Assembly (NCBI GenBank): GCA_017472305.1
Contig: JAFUQP010000041.1
Span: forward strand, 1-49,476
Length of the DNA: 49,476 bases
Direction: 5' to 3'
Source of the DNA: Clostridia bacterium
GTDB taxonomy: Bacteria > Bacillota > Clostridia > Oscillospirales > CAG-272
In this document: positions 42,403 to 49,476 of the stretch, piece by piece
How positions within the stretch are numbered: position 1 is the stretch's first letter
Layout of the letters: each line of letters begins with the position of its first letter
Position numbers and translations under genes: made by a program
Notes under the pieces: generated by a model
Database searches by the model: none
What the model was told of the DNA's origin: nothing
What the model saw: the letters and a program-made list of their open reading frames with translations, nothing else

Positions 42403-42488
42403 TAGAAAAAACGGCTTATGCACGCATTGCGTGGGCGCGCTTTCATAATTTTTAATAAATTTTTACCGAGTTTTTACTTTAAACTTTA

Positions 42489-42517
42489 TTGACATAAGTA
42501 AACGATAGTGATATAAT
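42489..42517 (+). promoter_or_regulatory. Consensus sigma-A promoter of the 958-residue lipoprotein gene
   Basis: TTGACA (42489-42494), 17 bases, TATAAT (42512-42517): perfect consensus boxes, which suggests high expression. Confidence 0.88.
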
Positions 42518-42574
42518 TTAATTAACAAAGGGCATAGCCCTTGAAATACATATTAAAATATGGAGGAAAAAACA

Positions 42575-45448
42575 ATGAAAAGTATTAAAAGATTTTTGCT
42601 TTTAATCCTTGCACTCACTATGCTCGTAATGAGCTTCGCTCTTACGTCCTGCGGTGATGACGGCGATGAGGGCGGCGACGGCGGCTCTTCCAGCACCGGC
42701 GGCAGCGGCGATAGCGGCGCAGGCAACGGCGGCAGTGCGTGCCAGCACACCTATGGCGCATGGGCGGTAACGACCGCACCCACCTGTACTACCGCAGGCG
42801 TTGAAAGTCGCACCTGCTCGAAGTGCAGCGCCCCCGAAACCCGTACCGTAGCGGCGCTCGGACACGACGGCGACCTTGTTTGTGAGGTTTGCTACGCGAC
42901 CGTGTTCAACCTTCCCGAGGTTGACTTCTCCGAGTACAAGTCTGTAGGACTTGAGCTCAAGGACTACACCCTCACTCTCGTATACGCAGAAGATAATAAC
43001 AGAGTACACAACTCGACCATGACCATCGACGTTATCGAGGGCTACGTTGGACTTGACGAGAACAACGAGCTTGTTGGCGCAGGTAAGGGTACCGTCAAGA
43101 ACGTTGGCGCAACCACCAACATCACCAGCAATATCGAGTTCACCTTCGTTCTGGAGGACGGCGTGCTTTACGGCGGTATGGAGGGTAACAACTTTGAGGT
43201 AAACACTACCCTTGACGACCACCAGTACGTTAAGATTGACCTTACCGCAGAAACCACCCCCGAGCTTGCAGAGATGGAAGAGGTTCTTGCACAGGTTGAG
43301 GCTCTCGTTCCCGTAATCGAGGAGTGGTACAACGAGGAGCTTGCACCCATCTTCGCAAACGTTGAGATTAACACCGACGGCGCAAAGAAGTACGCAGCAA
43401 AGCTTGCAAACTCTCTTCTTAAGAAGACCGTAGCAGACGACGGCTCCTATACTCTTACTATCGACTTCGAGGCTATCAAGGCATTCAACAACGACCTTGC
43501 TACCAAGAAGATTTCCGAGATTGTTGACGTACTCCTTGGCGAGGGCACCTACGCAGACGTTAAGGCGTTCATTAACTCCGACGAGTTCTACGCACTCTCC
43601 GTTGCAGACGTTATCGACTACATCGAGACCGAGCAGGGCGTTGACCTTGCAGCATTCTTCGGTGCTGTTAACTCTCTTCTTGCAACCCTCACCGAGAGCG
43701 AGGGAATGACCTTCGAGAAGTTCCTTATCCAGAGCGGCGAGTTTGACGGAATGATTGACGAGAACTTCAACGTTGTAGAGTTCCTTCGCAGCGAGGATAT
43801 GGCTAACTACTCCGTAATGGCAGCTCTTAAGCTCGCCTTTGGCGCAGTAGATGACGAGGCAACCGCTGACGTTGACGAGGCTGCAGCTACCGTTAAGCAG
43901 GCTATAGCAGGCGTATTCACCCAGGCAGAGTCCACCACCGTTTACGAGCTTCTTGCTATGATGATGAACGGTGATAGCAACGGCGGGCAGGCCGCTCCTA
44001 ACCCCGGTGCAGGCTCCGCGGATATCCCCACGACCGACACCGAGGACCCCATGGCAGCTATGGCTGCAGAAATCAACGCTATGATAGATATGATTTCCGA
44101 GATGACCGGTATCACTGTCAACGTTGATAAGAACGGCAACTACGTAAGCACCGTTATTGACGTTACGGTAGAAGACTCCTCTCTCACCCTTACCGCAAAA
44201 GTTACCGTTACCGCCGCTGACGTTACCCTTGATATTGCGTTCGCAGGTAATATGGACGACGTTGAGAACGAAGCTGAATGCACCGTAAAGGTTGTTCCCG
44301 GTAAGACCGTTACCGTAGAGGCTGCAAAGGCTGCTGCACTCAAGGCAGTATTCGCTGATATTCCCGAAATTACCGACCAGAAATTCTTCGATATCGCGAA
44401 GAATTACTTTGATGACAGATTCTACAGCGACTACTTCTACTATGTTGAGGATGACACCCTTTACGTTATATACGTATACCATATTAGTGACAACGGCACC
44501 GATGCAACAGTCGGCGTTAATATCCTTAAGACCTCTAACGTATACAGCACTATGACCGCTGTGAAGGGCTGTACAAACAAGCTCTACTTAACCCTCGAGG
44601 CAGCCGTCGAGAAGGCAAGCGGCCAGTTCACCGCATACGGCATTAATCAGTTCCCGGGCTATGAGAACTGTGACTTTGACTTCATTCACACCTACTATCT
44701 CAATGCAGGCAACGCTGCCGCAAACGTTGAGAACTTGATTGACAGCGCTTATAAGAACGATGCTTGGAGTGAAGACTACGGTAACTTCAGCTTCCTCTTC
44801 GACACCAATACCAAGACAATCACCCCCTACTTCAATAACGAGGGTTATATGTCCAACGATACGGAAATCGACTACAACGGTCACCACTTCGTTCTTGACA
44901 CTGCAAAGTCGGAAGAGCCCGACGACTACTGCACTGATATGGGTAAGCGTCACTACAAGTGCTCAACCTGTAACTACGAGTACGACTACTACTATATAAA
45001 CGGTCACTCCTTCTGGGGAGATGCAACCTACACGCCCAACACTACCGGAAGTCTTGCAGACGGCTTCAAGAAGGTACAGATTTGCTTCAAAGCCGGTTGT
45101 GGCGAAATACACACGGAAGATTACACCATCTACGTTGACTCCGAGCTTCCCGCTACCTACTATGAATACAACGCAACCTACGCAGACTTCAAGATTACTG
45201 TAGCACAGGCAGGCACCTACGTATTCTATACCGATTCCGAATCCGATGACCACTGCGACACTGCGGTAAAAATTTGGAAGGTTGTAGACGCAGACACTGT
45301 GAACGAAGTTGATTATGAGGATTACGGCGGAGAAAACGGTCACTGCTACCTTTCGCTTACCCTTGAGGCAGGCGAGTATATCATAGGCGTTAAGGACTGG
45401 GACGCTTACGTTGATTCTTACACTCTCCACGTAGAGGCAGCTAACTAA
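42575..45448 (+). CDS. Large surface lipoprotein with Cys-rich motif and C-terminal PPC-like domain
   Basis: 957 residues from the ATG at 42575, after GGAGG; the in-frame ATG at 42560 is too close to that site. Lipobox LTSC (Cys26) and a Gly/Ser/Asp linker. Residues about 52-105 contain a zinc-ribbon-like repeat (ACQHTYGAW, APTCTTAG, RTCSKC, LGHDG, CEVC), a motif common in surface proteins of Clostridia. A long helical/beta middle region is not recognised. A second Cys/His region lies near 795-855 (KRHYKCSTCNYEY, GHSFWG). The last 90 residues are beta-rich and resemble a PPC (pre-peptidase C-terminal) domain (FKITVAQAGTYVFYTDS, SLTLEAGEYIIGVKDW). Consensus promoter and optimised codons suggest abundance. 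Confidence 0.7.
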   Translation: MKSIKRFLLLILALTMLVMSFALTSCGDDGDEGGDGGSSSTGGSGDSGAGNGGSACQHTYGAWAVTTAPTCTTAGVESRTCSKCSAPETRTVAALGHDGDLVCEVCYATVFNLPEVDFSEYKSVGLELKDYTLTLVYAEDNNRVHNSTMTIDVIEGYVGLDENNELVGAGKGTVKNVGATTNITSNIEFTFVLEDGVLYGGMEGNNFEVNTTLDDHQYVKIDLTAETTPELAEMEEVLAQVEALVPVIEEWYNEELAPIFANVEINTDGAKKYAAKLANSLLKKTVADDGSYTLTIDFEAIKAFNNDLATKKISEIVDVLLGEGTYADVKAFINSDEFYALSVADVIDYIETEQGVDLAAFFGAVNSLLATLTESEGMTFEKFLIQSGEFDGMIDENFNVVEFLRSEDMANYSVMAALKLAFGAVDDEATADVDEAAATVKQAIAGVFTQAESTTVYELLAMMMNGDSNGGQAAPNPGAGSADIPTTDTEDPMAAMAAEINAMIDMISEMTGITVNVDKNGNYVSTVIDVTVEDSSLTLTAKVTVTAADVTLDIAFAGNMDDVENEAECTVKVVPGKTVTVEAAKAAALKAVFADIPEITDQKFFDIAKNYFDDRFYSDYFYYVEDDTLYVIYVYHISDNGTDATVGVNILKTSNVYSTMTAVKGCTNKLYLTLEAAVEKASGQFTAYGINQFPGYENCDFDFIHTYYLNAGNAAANVENLIDSAYKNDAWSEDYGNFSFLFDTNTKTITPYFNNEGYMSNDTEIDYNGHHFVLDTAKSEEPDDYCTDMGKRHYKCSTCNYEYDYYYINGHSFWGDATYTPNTTGSLADGFKKVQICFKAGCGEIHTEDYTIYVDSELPATYYEYNATYADFKITVAQAGTYVFYTDSESDDHCDTAVKIWKVVDADTVNEVDYEDYGGENGHCYLSLTLEAGEYIIGVKDWDAYVDSYTLHVEAAN

Positions 45449-45533
45449 TCAAAAACAGCCTATCCTTCAAGGCTAGACAATCTAACTCTCGGCTTTGATG
45501 CTCAATTAAGAGTATCAAGCCTATGAGCCACTT

Positions 45534-45567
45534 AAGGCGAGATGCCCCCGTGCATCTCGCCTTTTTC
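45534..45567 (+). terminator. Intrinsic terminator
   Basis: AAGGCGAGATGC (45534-45545) pairs with GCATCTCGCCTT (45552-45563), then T residues. A second hairpin (GGCTTTGATGCTC with GAGTATCAAGCC, about 45491-45521) lies just before it. Confidence 0.88.
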
Positions 45568-45689
45568 TTTTAGCCCTGAAATATTTTTGGCTTCCCTGTT
45601 GGGGAAGGCTTATTAACTCTATCCATTTTCCTTCATAAAATAATATCAGCGGACAATTCCGCAAAGACATTTTAATAAAAGGAAATAAA

Positions 45690-46430
45690 ATGGAAACGGT
45701 TATACTTGCCGCCCTCGGTGTCGGTCTGTCAACGGTGCTTGGGGCGGTTATGGGATTTATATTCAAGGGCGCGGCTAGGAAATACTCCGACGTGACCCTA
45801 TCCTTCGCCGCAGGGGTTATGCTCTCGGCTTCCTTCACTGGGCTGATACTCCCTGCGCTCGACTACGGCAAATGGGCGCTCGCCGTCACTGTGCTTGGAA
45901 TTTTCTCGGGTGCTTTGATTATCACACTCCTCGATTATCTTATGCCCCATATCTACACGGCAAAGGAAGGCGGCGAGCTAGACTCACGGAGTGTCGGGCG
46001 GGTGCTTCTCTTCGTGCTTGCCATTGCAATACACAACTTTCCCGAGGGGCTTGCCGCAGGGGTAGGCTTCGGCGCGGGCGAGGGCGGCGAGGGGCTGTTT
46101 ATCGCTCTCGCTATCGCGATACAGAATATCCCCGAGGGAATGGTAATTATCGGGCCTATGCTCTCAGCGGGGATAAAGCCGCGCCGTACGTTTGTTTACG
46201 CCGCCCTGACGGGCTTTATAGAGGTTGTAGGCACGTTTGTCGGCTACTTTGCCGTAAGGCTCGCAACTGCGCTTCTGCCCTTTATGCTAAGCCTCGCGGG
46301 CGGCACTATGATTTACGTTATCGTAAGAGAAATGATACCCACCTCTCACGGCGAGGGCTCGGGCGAGGCTCCGTCCTACGCATTCCTCGTAGGGCTCGCG
46401 CTTATGCTCGTCTTTTACGCCCTGCTCTGA
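45690..46430 (+). CDS. ZIP-family metal transporter
   Basis: 246 residues, ATG after AAAGGAAA. Eight hydrophobic segments. The two signature helices that hold the metal path are intact: AIAIHNFPEGLAAGVGFGAGEG and ALAIAIQNIPEGMVIIGPM, with the usual N, P, E and the first His. The cytoplasmic loop between helices 3 and 4 is short. The family takes up zinc, iron, or manganese; this form resembles the GufA/ZupT group. It stands alone between two terminator or promoter regions. Confidence 0.93.
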   Translation: METVILAALGVGLSTVLGAVMGFIFKGAARKYSDVTLSFAAGVMLSASFTGLILPALDYGKWALAVTVLGIFSGALIITLLDYLMPHIYTAKEGGELDSRSVGRVLLFVLAIAIHNFPEGLAAGVGFGAGEGGEGLFIALAIAIQNIPEGMVIIGPMLSAGIKPRRTFVYAALTGFIEVVGTFVGYFAVRLATALLPFMLSLAGGTMIYVIVREMIPTSHGEGSGEAPSYAFLVGLALMLVFYALL

Positions 46431-46477
46431 CGCGCTGCAAAAATCCTTCGGATATTATCTTAATTTAAGATTTCCAC

Positions 46478-46506
46478 TTGAATTGTTTTCCTTAATGTGG
46501 TAAAAT
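46478..46506 (+). promoter_or_regulatory. Promoter of pepF
   Basis: TTGAAT (46478-46483), 17 bases, TAAAAT (46501-46506). The start of transcription near 46513 is used to choose the start codon of pepF. Confidence 0.7.
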
Positions 46507-46533
46507 ATATAGGAAATCAGAATGGAGATTACT

Positions 46534-48336
46534 ATGGCTAAATTAAGAAAAGACATCCCGAAGGAATACAAGTGGGACTTATCTAAAATATACGAAACAG
46601 AGGAGAAGTTCCTTTCGGACTTTGCTGCGGCAGAGGCTGAAATTGCCGACTACGGAAGGCACGAAAAAACAATGCTCGGCAGTGCCGAGGGGCTCTACGC
46701 GGCACTAGTCGCAAGCACGGAGCTTGGCAAGAAAATCGAGAAGATGTGGACCTATGCCTACCTCGGCTTCGCTATCAACACCGCGGATAACGCGGCACAG
46801 GCAAGAATGGCGCGCGTCAGAAGCCTTGCCTGCCGTGCTGACGAGGCGAGCTGGTTCGTTGGCCCGTACCTCATAAAGCTCGACAAAGCTACCGTCGAGG
46901 AGTGGTACACCGCTTGCCCGAGCCTCAAGAGCTACAAGAGAACAATAGACAAGGCACTTGCCGAGAAGCCCTACACCCTCTCCGACGAATGTGAGAAACT
47001 GCTCACCGCTATGGGCGAATGCCTTGACAGCCACGAGAACATCAGAAGCATTTTTGCAAACTCTGATTTACAATTTGGCAAAATCAAGGCGGAGGACGGC
47101 AAAAAGGTTCAGCTTGACGACCGCACCTACGTTATGCGGCTTATGAGCCCGTTAAGGCGCGTTCGCCGCGCGGCATTCTCGACCCTCTACAAGACCTACA
47201 AGCAGTTCGGCAATACCCTTGCGACGACCTATTCGTCCTACGTCAAGGAGAGAACGACGCTTGCAAGGCTAAAGGGCTATGAGTCGTCGCTTGCGGCTTC
47301 GACCTTCCGTGACGAGGTTACCCCGAAGATTTACGAGAGCTTAATTACGTCGGTGCGCTCCTCTCTCCCCGTCTATCACGACTACTGCGAGCTTAAGCGC
47401 GAGGCGCTCGGATTACCGAAGCTTCATATGTACGACGTTTACGCGCCCCTTGTTTCGGAGTGTGAGCGCGAGTACGGCTACGACGAGGCGGTACGCGAGG
47501 TCCTCGAGGTCGCGAAGGTGTTCGGCGAGGAATACTACGAAACGCTGAGGTCCGGACTCACCGAGCGCGGCTGGGTTGACGTCTACCCCACCGAGAACAA
47601 GCAGGGCGGCGCGTTCAGCACGGGCTGCTCGGGTACCGAGCCTTACATTCTTCTCAACTACGTCGGAACCTACGAGGACGTATCTACCCTCGCGCACGAG
47701 GCGGGACACTCTATGCATTCCTACTTCTCGCGTAAATACAACGAGCATCAGAACTCGGGCTATACTATCTTCGTTGCCGAGGTTGCATCGACCGTAAACG
47801 AGCTGCTCCTCGCGCACAAGAAGCTCCGTGAGAGCACGTCAGTCCCCGAGAAGCTCTCAATCCTCGACGGACTTATGGAAACCTACAAGGGTACTCTCTA
47901 CAGACAGACTATGTTTGCCGAATTCGAGCGCGATATGCACGCTCTTACCGAGCGCGGCGAGCCTCTTACCGCAGAGGTAATCTCGGAGAGGTACTATAAG
48001 CTCGTCTGCGACTACTTCGGCGAGCGCGTGGCTGTTGACAGGGATATTGCCTACGAGTGGATGAGAATTCCTCACTTCTACTCGAACTTCTACGTATACA
48101 AGTACGCGACCTGCATTTCAGCGGCTTCGGCGATTGTCAAGCGCATTGAAACCGAGGGCGACGCCTACGTTGGAAAGTATATAGAATTTCTCAAGTGCGG
48201 CGGCTCTCGCTCGCCTCTTGACAGCCTGCTCGTTGCGGGAATTGATATGACAAACCCCGAGGTTATCGAGGGCGCAATTGCCGATTTCTCGGCGGCTATC
48301 AAGGAATACAGAGCCCTCGCGGGGCTGGGAAAATAA
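46534..48336 (+). CDS. pepF: Oligoendopeptidase F (M3B metallopeptidase)
   Basis: 600 residues from the ATG at 46534. An ATG at 46522 is also in frame, but its ribosome binding site would lie at the very 5' end of the mRNA, while GGAG (46524-46527) serves 46534 well. The enzyme is a cytoplasmic zinc peptidase for peptides of about 7-17 residues. The catalytic LAHEAGHSMHSYF (HExxH) lies at residues 386-398 and the distal Glu follows in FVAEVASTVNE. N-terminal segment KDIPKEYKWDLSKIYETEE and length are normal for the family. A small membrane-protein gene follows after 4 bases. Confidence 0.93.
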   Translation: MAKLRKDIPKEYKWDLSKIYETEEKFLSDFAAAEAEIADYGRHEKTMLGSAEGLYAALVASTELGKKIEKMWTYAYLGFAINTADNAAQARMARVRSLACRADEASWFVGPYLIKLDKATVEEWYTACPSLKSYKRTIDKALAEKPYTLSDECEKLLTAMGECLDSHENIRSIFANSDLQFGKIKAEDGKKVQLDDRTYVMRLMSPLRRVRRAAFSTLYKTYKQFGNTLATTYSSYVKERTTLARLKGYESSLAASTFRDEVTPKIYESLITSVRSSLPVYHDYCELKREALGLPKLHMYDVYAPLVSECEREYGYDEAVREVLEVAKVFGEEYYETLRSGLTERGWVDVYPTENKQGGAFSTGCSGTEPYILLNYVGTYEDVSTLAHEAGHSMHSYFSRKYNEHQNSGYTIFVAEVASTVNELLLAHKKLRESTSVPEKLSILDGLMETYKGTLYRQTMFAEFERDMHALTERGEPLTAEVISERYYKLVCDYFGERVAVDRDIAYEWMRIPHFYSNFYVYKYATCISAASAIVKRIETEGDAYVGKYIEFLKCGGSRSPLDSLLVAGIDMTNPEVIEGAIADFSAAIKEYRALAGLGK

Positions 48337-48340
48337 CAAA

Positions 48341-48610
48341 ATGGACATTTTAGTTGAAATACTTCTCGAGGTTTATATGGAGCTTATGCTTCTTATCGTG
48401 CCCGAAAAGGCGACAAGCCGCCGCTTCGTGATTTTTGCAAAGCTCTTTGCCGTCTTAATGCTTGTCGGCATTTTCGCGCTTGTAATCTGGGGCTGCGTGC
48501 TTATTTTCGACTACGGAAATATGCTCGGAGTGCTGCCTATTTCCATCGCCGCTCTGATATCTGTTTTCCAGATTGTGGCAGGTATAATTTTCCACGCAAG
48601 GCAAGGATAA
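48341..48610 (+). CDS. Small two-helix membrane protein
   Basis: 89 residues from the ATG at 48341, 4 bases after the pepF stop. The frame opens at 48278 inside pepF, but that part is only the overlap. Two hydrophobic helices (about 32-52 and 58-80) follow an amphipathic, acidic start (MDILVEILLEVYMELMLLIV) and EKATSRRF. I do not recognise the family. Probably co-transcribed with pepF. Confidence 0.65.
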   Translation: MDILVEILLEVYMELMLLIVPEKATSRRFVIFAKLFAVLMLVGIFALVIWGCVLIFDYGNMLGVLPISIAALISVFQIVAGIIFHARQG

Positions 48611-48651
48611 TAATCTGATTTTCAGAACCAATACTCGCAAAGCAGAAAAGG

Positions 48652-48678
48652 TGGGGGCTCATACGAGCCCCATTTTTT
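48652..48678 (+). terminator. Intrinsic terminator of the pepF unit
   Basis: GGGGCTC (48654-48660) pairs with GAGCCCC (48665-48671) and is followed by A and a run of T. Confidence 0.85.
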
Positions 48679-48748
48679 ATAGCATGAACCGCGCTTTGTA
48701 AATAGTTGTTGTCAAATTCAGCGCATTTAAGCTGCAACCGTACGTCGG

Positions 48749-49476
48749 TTAGTCGAGCTTGACTATAACAAGGTGCGCGGACACAGGGAGCGCGCCGCCT
48801 GCAAGAGGCGTCACGGTCAATGCCTCTGCGGAAGCCGAGGGATTGCGAACGGTGAGCACCGAGTTTGCGACGTCGGTAGTCACGATTGCCGTGCCTACAA
48901 TCTGCGAGGCGCCGGTTGCGCGTCCTACGACGGTATAAGGAAGCTCGGCTCCGTTGAGCGTCAGAACGAGCTGTCCTGCCTCGGTTATGCTCACCTGGAA
49001 GGTCACAAGATAGCTTCCCGCACTCTCGAGATTGAAGCTCGAGGCAGAAAGCCGACCGATAGCCGTGTTAGCGATAGGGCCGTTCTCGGGGAACTCAACG
49101 TCTGCGCCGATAGCAACAGTCGCCGCGTTATCGGGCGGCATCAGCGCGTAGAAGTAGGCATATCCGAGCACGCCGCCGGCAGGACCTTGCGGACCGACAG
49201 GGCCTTGAGGACCTACGGGACCAACCTCACCCGCGGGACCCGGCGGACCTATGGGGCCTGCTTCGCCTGCGGGTCCCTGAGGACCTATGGGACCAACCTC
49301 ACCCGCGGGACCCTGCGGACCTACGGGGCCAACCTCACCCGCGGGACCCTGAGGACCTGCGGGACCAATTTCACCTGCGGGGCCCTGAGGACCTATGGGG
49401 CCTATCTCACCCGCGGGACCCTGCGGACCTATGGGGCCTATCTCACCTGCGGGTCCCTGCGGACCTATGGGACCAA
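48749..49476 (-). CDS. Collagen-like surface protein with BclA-type C-terminal domain (partial)
   Basis: Only the C-terminal 242 residues are in the window; the gene enters from the right edge. From 49476 down to 49172 the protein is an unbroken Gly-X-Y collagen repeat ([20 protein letters not shown] and onward). The last 140 residues form a compact beta domain ([71 protein letters not shown]), like the trimeric jelly-roll ends of BclA and other exosporium filaments. It is likely a trimeric surface or spore-coat filament. The repeats could be misassembled, so length is uncertain. Confidence 0.85.
   Translation of the reverse strand, partial: GPIGPQGPAGEIGPIGPQGPAGEIGPIGPQGPAGEIGPAGPQGPAGEVGPVGPQGPAGEVGPIGPQGPAGEAGPIGPPGPAGEVGPVGPQGPVGPQGPAGGVLGYAYFYALMPPDNAATVAIGADVEFPENGPIANTAIGRLSASSFNLESAGSYLVTFQVSITEAGQLVLTLNGAELPYTVVGRATGASQIVGTAIVTTDVANSVLTVRNPSASAEALTVTPLAGGALPVSAHLVIVKLD
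49172..49476 (-). repeat. Tandem repeat encoding Gly-Pro-Gln-Gly-Pro-Ala-Gly-Glu units
   Basis: An approximate 36-base period (12 residues: [16 protein letters not shown]) runs to the window edge, with silent and V/I/A changes between copies. Confidence 0.9.

Noticed and set aside
42602-44482. A 626-codon minus-strand frame
   Set aside because: Shadow of the large plus-strand lipoprotein gene, which has a promoter, ribosome binding site and lipobox.

Overview
The window looks like chromosome from a Gram-positive, low-to-mid GC Firmicute, most likely an uncultured gut Clostridia (Oscillospirales or Christensenellales type). Reasons: strong AGGAGG-type ribosome binding sites, near-consensus sigma-A promoters with 17-bp spacers, many short-signal lipoproteins with a Gly/Ser-rich linker after the lipobox Cys, and a family mix typical of that group (split CHR transporters, MocR/GntR regulator, two-repeat Na/Pi transporter with PhoU tail, M3B oligopeptidase F, collagen-like surface protein). 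No database was searched; family names are from recognition of motifs.

Layout. 1-9 kb is an accessory-looking stretch of small single genes: a truncated secreted protein at the left edge, a GNAT acetyltransferase behind a transcription-attenuator leader, a 750-bp non-coding stretch with terminators and tRNA-arm-like inverted repeats, a pyridoxal/pyridoxamine kinase diverging from a damaged PdxR-like MocR regulator, two XRE regulators, a two-gene chromate transporter, and a SUKH-like protein behind a probable structured leader RNA. 9.1-10.3 kb is isocitrate dehydrogenase.

10.4-31.4 kb, all on the minus strand, is the centrepiece: a 13-gene fructan-utilisation cluster with very short intergenic gaps. 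It is read from one clear promoter flanked by two LacI-type palindromic operators (31338-31406) and ends at a strong bidirectional terminator (10348-10398). In transcription order: a sugar-ABC ATPase with an unusual coiled-coil insertion, a polytopic membrane protein of DUF1189-like topology, fructokinase, an 1182-residue multi-domain GH32 lipoprotein, a LacI regulator, a sugar-binding lipoprotein, two permeases, a second GH32 lipoprotein with a LamG-like domain and an Asp-to-Glu change at the nucleophile position, a lipoprotein with four copies of a binding-module-like repeat, a 40-residue peptide gene, a secreted protein with three copies of the same repeat, and a cytoplasmic GH32. The inferred flow is surface capture and cleavage of fructan, ABC import of fructose or short oligofructosides, cytoplasmic hydrolysis, then phosphorylation. 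The repeat proteins look like a Gram-positive counterpart of a glycan-capture layer and are the best candidate here for something undescribed.

31.6-49.5 kb holds housekeeping and cell-surface genes: a FliB-like protein with a TetR regulator, a 24-bp minisatellite, a small ferritin-like helical protein, a DUF3006-like mini-protein, a Na/phosphate cotransporter with PhoP-box-like repeats in front, two large unknown lipoproteins, a MacB-type ABC operon with its own lipoprotein, a ZIP metal transporter, oligoendopeptidase F, a small membrane protein, and a collagen-like protein that runs off the right edge.
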